A stretch of DNA of 64,000 nucleotides, taken from Mycolicibacterium komanii (GTDB lineage Bacteria > Actinomycetota > Actinomycetes > Mycobacteriales > Mycobacteriaceae). A model generated the notes under the pieces. It worked only from the letters and a program-made list of their open reading frames with translations, was not told where the DNA came from and did no database searches. This document shows, one piece after another, positions 59,232-64,000 of this stretch (position 1 is its first letter; the number at the start of each line of letters is the position of its first letter). The position numbers and the translations under genes are program-made. The stretch lies in contig NZ_CVTA01000011.1 in NCBI RefSeq assembly GCF_001050035.1, positions 248,001 to 312,000 of the forward strand, given 5' to 3'.

Positions 59232-60191
59232 ATGCGATCGGTGGTGATTCTCGGTTTCGCCGGTGTCCAGGCTCTCGACCTGGTCGGGCCGTTCGAGGTG
59301 TTCACGGGAGCGTCCCGCTATGTGCACGAGCACGGGCGCGACGGATACGACGCCAGGGTGGTCACGCTCGACGGTGAACCCGCGACCACCGGCACCGGCC
59401 TCGCGCTCGTCGCCGAACCCCTACCGGATCCGCGCGAACCGATCGACACGCTGGTGCTGCCCGGCGGGGTCGGTGTGCACGAAGCCCGGGCCAACCTCGA
59501 CGTGGTGAACTGGATCCAGACCGTCGCGCCGAACACCCGGCGGATCGTCAGCGTGTGCACCGGCGCCTTCCTCGCCGCCGAGGCCGGCCTGCTCGACGGC
59601 TGCACCGCCACCACACACTGGGCCTACACCGAGCGGCTCGCCCGCGAATTTCCGACGGTGACAGTGGATCCCGAACCCATCTTCGTGCGCAGCAACGAGC
59701 GCACCTGGACCGCTGCCGGTGTCACCGCGGGTATCGACCTCGCGCTGTCGCTGGTCGAGGACGACCACGGCACCGACGTCGCGCAGACCGTCGCGCGCTG
59801 GCTCGTCATGTATCTGCGCAGGCCGGGCGGCCAGACGCAGTTCGCCGCGCCGGTGTGGATGCCGCGCGCCAAGAGGGCGCCGATCCGCGAGGTGCAGGAG
59901 GCGATCGAGACCGAACCCGGTGGGACGCACAGCATCACGGAGCTGGCGCGCCGCGCCGCGATGAGCCCGCGACACTTCACCCGGCTGTTCACCGAGGAGG
60001 TCGGCGAGGCGCCGGGGGCCTACGTCGAGCGGATCCGCACCGAGGCGGCCCGGCGCCAGCTCGAGGAGACCGACGACACCGTCACCGTGATCGCCGCGCG
60101 ATGCGGGTTCGGCAGCGCCGAATCGTTGCGGCGCAACTTCGTCCGCCGCCTGGGCATCTCGCCCGATCAATACCGCAAGACCTTCGCCTGA
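59232..60191 (+). CDS. GlxA-type AraC-family transcriptional regulator
   Basis: A 319-residue regulator: an N-terminal DJ-1/PfpI-like sensory domain (VVILGFAGVQALDLVGPFEVF; IVSVCTGAFLAAEAGLLDGC with the nucleophile-elbow Cys near residue 106) and a C-terminal AraC double helix-turn-helix (ITELARRAAMSPRHFTRLFTEEVGEAPGAYVERIR; VTVIAARCGFGSAESLRRNFVRRLG). It is followed by a DJ-1-superfamily enzyme gene 14 bases downstream that is its probable target. Confidence 0.93.
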   Translation: MRSVVILGFAGVQALDLVGPFEVFTGASRYVHEHGRDGYDARVVTLDGEPATTGTGLALVAEPLPDPREPIDTLVLPGGVGVHEARANLDVVNWIQTVAPNTRRIVSVCTGAFLAAEAGLLDGCTATTHWAYTERLAREFPTVTVDPEPIFVRSNERTWTAAGVTAGIDLALSLVEDDHGTDVAQTVARWLVMYLRRPGGQTQFAAPVWMPRAKRAPIREVQEAIETEPGGTHSITELARRAAMSPRHFTRLFTEEVGEAPGAYVERIRTEAARRQLEETDDTVTVIAARCGFGSAESLRRNFVRRLGISPDQYRKTFA

Positions 60192-60205
60192 CAAGGAGAC
60201 GACCC

Positions 60206-60931
60206 ATGACCCAGATCGCGATCATGGTGTACCCCGGGTACACCGCGCTCGACTTCATCGGCCCCTACGACGTGTTGCGCAACCTGCCCGACGCCGAGGT
60301 GCGCTTCGTCTGGCACGAACCGGGACCGATCGAGGCGGATTCCGGCGTGCTGCTCATCGGCGCCACGCACTCGTTCGACGAGACGCCGTCGCCCGACATC
60401 ATCCTGATCCCCGGGGGCCTGACGAGCTTCGAGCACGCCCGCGACGAGCGGGTGCTCGACTGGGTGCGCAAGGCGCACGAGACGTCGGCCTGGACCGCGT
60501 CGGTGTGTTCGGGGTCGGTCATCCTGGCCGCGGCCGGCCTGCTCGACGGGCGTCGTGCGACATCGCACTGGATGGCGTTGCCGATGCTCAAGCCGTTCGG
60601 CGTCGAGACCGTCTCGGATCAGCGGGTGGTGCATGAGGGCAAGATCGTCACCGCCGCGGGGGTGTCGGCCGGTATCGACCTGGGCCTGTGGCTGTTCGGG
60701 CAGATCGCGGGCGAGGCCAAGGCCAAGGCGGTACAGCTGGTCATCGAATACGACCCGCAGCCGCCCTACGACTCGGGGCACATGTCGAAGGCGTCGGCCG
60801 CGACCAAGGCCACCGCGTCGACGTTCTTGAGCCGCGACACCGTCAAGCACGGGCAGCTCGCCCCGACGGTGGCGCTGCTGTGGACCGCCGCTCTGCAACG
60901 GGTGCGCAAGAAGGCGGTCTCTGCGCGCTGA
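60206..60931 (+). CDS. DJ-1/PfpI-superfamily protein, isonitrile hydratase-like
   Basis: A 241-residue protein: VYPGYTALDFIGPYDVLRNL, ILIPGGLTSFEHARDERV, and the nucleophile elbow TASVCSGSVILAAAGLLDGRRATSHW with Cys near residue 99, as in isonitrile hydratase InhA and relatives. The C-terminal 55 residues are an added helical, Lys-rich tail. An AAGGAG site precedes ATG 60206. Probably co-transcribed with and controlled by the GlxA-like gene. Confidence 0.9.
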   Translation: MTQIAIMVYPGYTALDFIGPYDVLRNLPDAEVRFVWHEPGPIEADSGVLLIGATHSFDETPSPDIILIPGGLTSFEHARDERVLDWVRKAHETSAWTASVCSGSVILAAAGLLDGRRATSHWMALPMLKPFGVETVSDQRVVHEGKIVTAAGVSAGIDLGLWLFGQIAGEAKAKAVQLVIEYDPQPPYDSGHMSKASAATKATASTFLSRDTVKHGQLAPTVALLWTAALQRVRKKAVSAR

Positions 60932-60951
60932 CCCGGGGGGCGCGCCTGAGA

Positions 60952-60957
60952 TAGCGT
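60952..60957 (+). promoter_or_regulatory. Putative -10 element, leaderless split-barrel gene
   Basis: TAGCGT ends 7 bases before the ATG at 60965. Confidence 0.45.
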
Positions 60958-60964
60958 CGCGAGG

Positions 60965-61468
60965 ATGGGGATACCCGAAGTCCGACCCGATCCGCCGACA
61001 CCGCTGGTTCGCGCGGGCGCCCGTCTCATGGGCACGGCGCCCGCCCGATGGTTCCTGGGCCGCATCGGCTGGCGGATCGACCGCGCGGTGATCAAGCTGA
61101 CCAACGGCCACGTGTCGATGTCACTGGTGCTGCCGGAGGTGCTGCTGACGCACACCGGCGCCAAGTCCGGCCAGCAGCGCAGCACACCGTTGACCTACTT
61201 CACCGACGCCGGCCGCGTGATCGTCATCGCGTCCAATTACGGCGGCGATCGGCATCCGGCCTGGTTCCACAACGTCAAAGCCAATCCGCGGGTGACGCTG
61301 TCCGCGCGTGGCTATCGGGGCACATTCGTCGGCGAGGAGGTCACCGGGGCCGAACGCGACCGGCTGTTCGGGCTGGCCAAGCAGTTCGTGCCGAACTACG
61401 CCGACTACGAGAAGCGCGCCGGGAAGCGGCGGATCCCGGTCGTCGCGTTCACCGAGGTGACGGCGTAG
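60965..61468 (+). CDS. Nitroreductase/deazaflavin-dependent split-barrel family protein
   Basis: A 167-residue DUF385-family member with an N-terminal amphipathic extension (LVRAGARLMGTAPARWFLGRIGWRID), then VLLTHTGAKSGQQRSTPLTYFTDAG and NYGGDRHPAWFHNVKANPRVTL, the F420H2-binding pattern. The N-terminal helix may attach it to the membrane as in DDN. It converges with the MarR gene, 3 bases apart. Confidence 0.85.
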   Translation: MGIPEVRPDPPTPLVRAGARLMGTAPARWFLGRIGWRIDRAVIKLTNGHVSMSLVLPEVLLTHTGAKSGQQRSTPLTYFTDAGRVIVIASNYGGDRHPAWFHNVKANPRVTLSARGYRGTFVGEEVTGAERDRLFGLAKQFVPNYADYEKRAGKRRIPVVAFTEVTA

Positions 61469-61471
61469 CGC

Positions 61472-61939
61472 TCAGCCGTCGGCGTGTGAGCGCTCGGTCA
61501 GCTCCCGGTGGGCCGCGGTGAACGCGCGCGCACCTTGCATCAGCGCCGCGATGTCGGCCTCGGTCATGTGCCGGGTGACCGCGCCGAACGCCTCGACGCG
61601 CAGCCCGATCAGCTCGTCGAGCACGGCGCGTCCCGCGTCGGTCAACTCGAGCAGCGTCGCGCGGCGGTTGGTCGGGGCGACACGACGGGTGATGTACCCG
61701 GCGTCGGCGAGGCGGTCGCTGAGCCTGCTCGCGGTGGACGGCAGGAGTCCCAGTTCGTCGCCCAGCTCGGTGACCAGGCTCGGCCCCAGCCGATCGAGGG
61801 CCTGCAGCGCCCGCAGCGGCGCGAGGCCGATCCGCTGCTCCATCTGCTCGAGGGCGGACACGTTCAGCGCGAGCAGCCCGCGGGTGGCGCGCTCGAGTTC
61901 CGACAGTCTGTCCTCGGCGGGCTTGTTGATCGACGGCAT
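61472..61939 (-). CDS. MarR-family transcriptional regulator
   Basis: A 155-residue regulator with the MarR winged helix: LAPLRALQALDRLGPSLVTELGDELGLLPSTASRLSDRLADAGYITRRVAPTNRRATLLELT-type order, including the wing RRAPTNRR. ATG 61939 is preferred because GGGAGG lies 7 bases upstream; ATG 61990, which overlaps the monooxygenase stop as ATGA, would add 17 residues. It is downstream of and probably represses the FAD monooxygenase gene; an MarR-type box also precedes tspO. Confidence 0.88.
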   Translation of the reverse strand: MPSINKPAEDRLSELERATRGLLALNVSALEQMEQRIGLAPLRALQALDRLGPSLVTELGDELGLLPSTASRLSDRLADAGYITRRVAPTNRRATLLELTDAGRAVLDELIGLRVEAFGAVTRHMTEADIAALMQGARAFTAAHRELTERSHADG

Positions 61940-61986
61940 CGCTTCCTCCCGTCCCGCAACGGTATTCGACCGCGCGCCGTCGTGCG

Positions 61987-63186
61987 TCATCTTCGCGGCT
62001 TGATCTCCGGCAGCTCGTACTCCGGCAGCACGATGTCGTCACGCAGGGTGCGGCCCATCACCAGGTTGCCGACCGGAGGAATGTCGAAGGTGCGTATCGC
62101 CAAGTTGCGCAACCAGATACCGAGCTTGGTGCGGGTGGCGAAGAAGGAGATGAACCGCTGTGCACCGACCTGCTTGGCCTCGATGAAGCCGCGCAGCCGA
62201 TTCTCGTACGCCTCGAACGCGGCGCCGATGTCGTCGCCGGCCCGGGTCAGCTCACCGGCGAGGACGTAAGCCTCGGCGATGGCCAGCCCGGTGCCCTCGC
62301 CCGCCAACAGCGAGACACACGCCGCCGCGTCGCCGATCAACGCGACGCGCCCGGTCGACCAGCTGTCCATGCGGATTTGGCTGACCACGTCGAGATAGAT
62401 GTCGTCGACTCCGTCGAGGGCTTCGAGGATCCGCGCGGACTCCCAACCTGCGTCGGCGAACTCCCTGCGCAGCAACGCTTTACAGGAATCGAGGTCCGCG
62501 GGCAGGGTGGGTGTCGGCGAGCGGAAGATGAACAGCACCAGGGTGCGATCGCCGCGCAGTGTGAACCTGCCGATCTGACGGTCGGGCACATTGTGCGTCA
62601 CGTACACCAGGTCGTCGGTTGGTCGGTAACCGTCGATCAGACACGCCGCGACCTGGCAGCCAAGATAGTGCTCGTACCACGCTTCCGGGCCGAAGGCCAG
62701 CGCTCGGACGTTGGAGTGCAACCCGTCCGCGCCGATCACCATGTCGAATTGCCGTGGCGGGCCGTGCTCGAACTCGACCGCGACGCCATCGGGTCGGTTG
62801 TCGAGCGCGGTGATGCTCTCGGAATAGACGGTCTCGATGTCGTCCTCGACCGTCCGGTAGATCGCGGCAGCCAGGTCCCCACGGGCCAGGCTGACGTAGC
62901 GGTCGCCCACCGCGCGGCGCAGGGGATCGACCCGCAGCCGGGCTGACGTGCGGCCGTCGTCGTCGACGATGCGCAGTTCGCGCACGCGGTAGCCGGCCGC
63001 AAGGAGGTCGTCCTCGATACCCATCTTCTGGGTGATGGCGTAACCGAGCCCCCAGAAGTCGATCAGATAGCCGCCGGTGCGGAAGGTCGGTGCTTTCTCG
63101 ATCAGGGTGACGTCGTGGCCGGCGCGCGCCATCCAGTGGGCGAAGGCGGGCCCGGCGACACCGGCGCCGCTGATTGCGATTTTCAT
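61987..63186 (-). CDS. FAD-dependent aromatic monooxygenase
   Basis: A 399-residue group A flavoprotein monooxygenase. The FAD motif IAISGAGVAGPAFAHWMARAGHDVTLIEKAP starts at residue 3, the DG motif is DMVIGADGLHSNVR near residue 152 and the GD motif GRVALIGDAAACVSLLAGEGTGLAIAEAYVLAGEL near residue 285. It hydroxylates or inactivates an aromatic or polyketide compound of unknown identity. The gene is transcribed with marR and is divergent from bpoC. Confidence 0.92.
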   Translation of the reverse strand: MKIAISGAGVAGPAFAHWMARAGHDVTLIEKAPTFRTGGYLIDFWGLGYAITQKMGIEDDLLAAGYRVRELRIVDDDGRTSARLRVDPLRRAVGDRYVSLARGDLAAAIYRTVEDDIETVYSESITALDNRPDGVAVEFEHGPPRQFDMVIGADGLHSNVRALAFGPEAWYEHYLGCQVAACLIDGYRPTDDLVYVTHNVPDRQIGRFTLRGDRTLVLFIFRSPTPTLPADLDSCKALLRREFADAGWESARILEALDGVDDIYLDVVSQIRMDSWSTGRVALIGDAAACVSLLAGEGTGLAIAEAYVLAGELTRAGDDIGAAFEAYENRLRGFIEAKQVGAQRFISFFATRTKLGIWLRNLAIRTFDIPPVGNLVMGRTLRDDIVLPEYELPEIKPRR

Positions 63187-63242
63187 TTCACGTTCCTCCT
63201 CGGAATCGTCGAGGGGTGGTGGTGATTGATGCTACGCGCATA

Positions 63243-63259
63243 TCGTGCGGTATGCACGA
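63243..63259. promoter_or_regulatory. Palindromic operator candidate between monooxygenase and bpoC
   Basis: TCGTGC-GGTAT-GCACGA has perfect 6-base arms. It sits 57-73 bases upstream of the monooxygenase start and 57 bases before bpoC, so the MarR protein encoded in this operon is the natural candidate ligand. Confidence 0.45.
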
Positions 63260-63302
63260 ACTTTCCGATGGCCCGGCCCGCGCCCCGCGTCGAAGACTTG
63301 AG

Positions 63303-63308
63303 TACCGT
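63303..63308 (+). promoter_or_regulatory. Putative -10 element, leaderless bpoC
   Basis: TACCGT ends 7 bases before the GTG at 63316. Confidence 0.4.
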
Positions 63309-63315
63309 CGTTCGA

Positions 63316-64000
63316 GTGAATCTGGCCTACGACGATCGCGGAAGCGGCCCATCGGTCCTGTTCATCGCCGGTCATGGCGGAGCGGGCAGAACCTGGCATC
63401 TGCATCAGGTGCCCGCGTTCCAGCGCGCCGGCTACCGCTGCATCACGTTCGACAACCGCGGGGTGGGCGCGACCGAAAACGCGTCGGGCTTCACCACCGA
63501 GACGATGGTGGCTGACACGGCGGCGCTGATCGAGAAGCTCGACGCCGCGCCGGTGCGCATCGTGGGGGTGTCGATGGGGTCGTTCATCGCGCAGGAGCTG
63601 ATGGTGGCGAGGCCCGACCTGGTCGATCGGGCGGTGCTGATGGCCACCCGCGGCCGCGAGGACAGGACCCGCGAATTCTTCCGCAGCGCCGAGCGCGACT
63701 TCGTCGACTCTGGAGTCGAGCTGCCTCCGATGTACGACGCGAAAATCCGTCTGCTGGAGAGCTTTTCGCCCAAGACGCTCAACGACGACGTCAAGGTGCG
63801 CGACTGGATCGACATGTTCACGATGTGGCCCACCAAGGCCACACCGGGCGGGCGCGCGCAGATCGAGGTCCGGCCGCAGGGCAACCGGCTGCCCGCTTAC
63901 CGAAGTATTACGGCGCCGACGCTGGTCATCGGGTTCGCCGACGACCTGGTGCTCCCGCCGCACCTGAGCCGGGAGGTCGCCGACTCCATCCCGAACGGCC
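63316..64000 (+). CDS. bpoC: BpoC-like alpha/beta hydrolase, 3' truncated by the window edge
   Basis: 228 residues are visible and the frame is open at the end. It matches Rv0554 (BpoC) closely in order: VNLAYDDRGSGPSVLFIAGHGGAGRTWH at the start, CITFDNRGVGATENASGFTTETM, nucleophile elbow VGVSMGSFIAQELM with Ser near residue 92, and TLVIGFADDLVLPPH with the acid. It is named as a non-heme bromoperoxidase, but such proteins are probably hydrolases. In M. tuberculosis it precedes menD. GTG 63316 is chosen. Confidence 0.93.
   Translation, partial: MNLAYDDRGSGPSVLFIAGHGGAGRTWHLHQVPAFQRAGYRCITFDNRGVGATENASGFTTETMVADTAALIEKLDAAPVRIVGVSMGSFIAQELMVARPDLVDRAVLMATRGREDRTREFFRSAERDFVDSGVELPPMYDAKIRLLESFSPKTLNDDVKVRDWIDMFTMWPTKATPGGRAQIEVRPQGNRLPAYRSITAPTLVIGFADDLVLPPHLSREVADSIPNG

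Noticed and set aside
1..64000. tRNA, rRNA, insertion sequence or prophage
   Set aside because: Gaps are short, and no tRNA-like fold, transposase, integrase or phage structural protein was recognised.

Overview
The window is high-GC (about two thirds G+C) actinobacterial DNA with dense, overlapping genes, many GTG starts and mycobacterial gene content. Order and protein lengths match the Mycobacterium tuberculosis block from hemL (Rv0524) to bpoC (Rv0554), recalled from memory and not searched. Non-orthologous blocks, including a TetR/P450 segment, a MoxR operon, a two-component system, extra FadD genes and an ECF42 sigma factor, point to a free-living Mycolicibacterium-type species. No rRNA, tRNA, insertion sequence, prophage or CRISPR array was seen, and no gene-free gap exceeds 300 bases; the longest are 39587-39808, 4505-4701 and 51265-51439.

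Layout. 1-5.4 kb: accessory genes (cut-off MpaB-type oxygenase, TetR, split-barrel oxidase, P450, two unknown ORFs, an AT-rich pocket). 5.4-11.4 kb: hemL, a phosphatase-fold gene and the System II cytochrome c maturation set (TlpA-like lipoprotein, CcdA, ResB, CcsA), with a tandem repeat of two coupled micro-ORFs before ccsA. 11.4-14.6 kb: ParA-like ATPase, two small membrane proteins, a PLP enzyme and a SnoaL-like protein. 14.6-19.6 kb: six-gene MoxR/DUF58/vWA operon on the minus strand. 19.6-22.6 kb: sulfotransferase divergent from TetR-DUF1214. 22.6-27.6 kb: menA, MTA phosphorylase, epimerase, hydrolase and nitronate monooxygenase, bracketed by two related palindromes that overlap stop codons. 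27.6-35.1 kb: deazaflavin-type reductase, two-component system, GT2/DUF2064/methyltransferase operon, a membrane molybdoprotein and a multi-spanning membrane protein. 35.1-38.1 kb: GNAT, TetR, SDR and split-barrel genes. 38.1-45.5 kb: menE, a pitA cassette between two DUF3349 genes, glyoxalase, FadD, SDR and menB. 45.5-56.9 kb: accessory metabolism, ECF42 sigma factor, YCII protein, three further acyl-CoA/amidohydrolase genes and a tspO-SOUL pair. 57-64 kb: menC, a flavin oxidoreductase, DJ-1-superfamily genes, a MarR-monooxygenase operon and the start of bpoC.

Functionally, hemL supplies tetrapyrrole, ccdA/resB/ccsA attach heme to c-type cytochromes, and menA/menB/menC/menE make menaquinone, so the conserved backbone serves the respiratory chain. 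The insertions add redox enzymes (four deazaflavin-type split barrels, P450, FAD monooxygenase, molybdoprotein) and lipid activation (three FadD-like ligases besides MenE). Many starts have a TANNNT-like -10 hexamer 6-8 bases upstream, as expected for leaderless transcripts common in mycobacteria.
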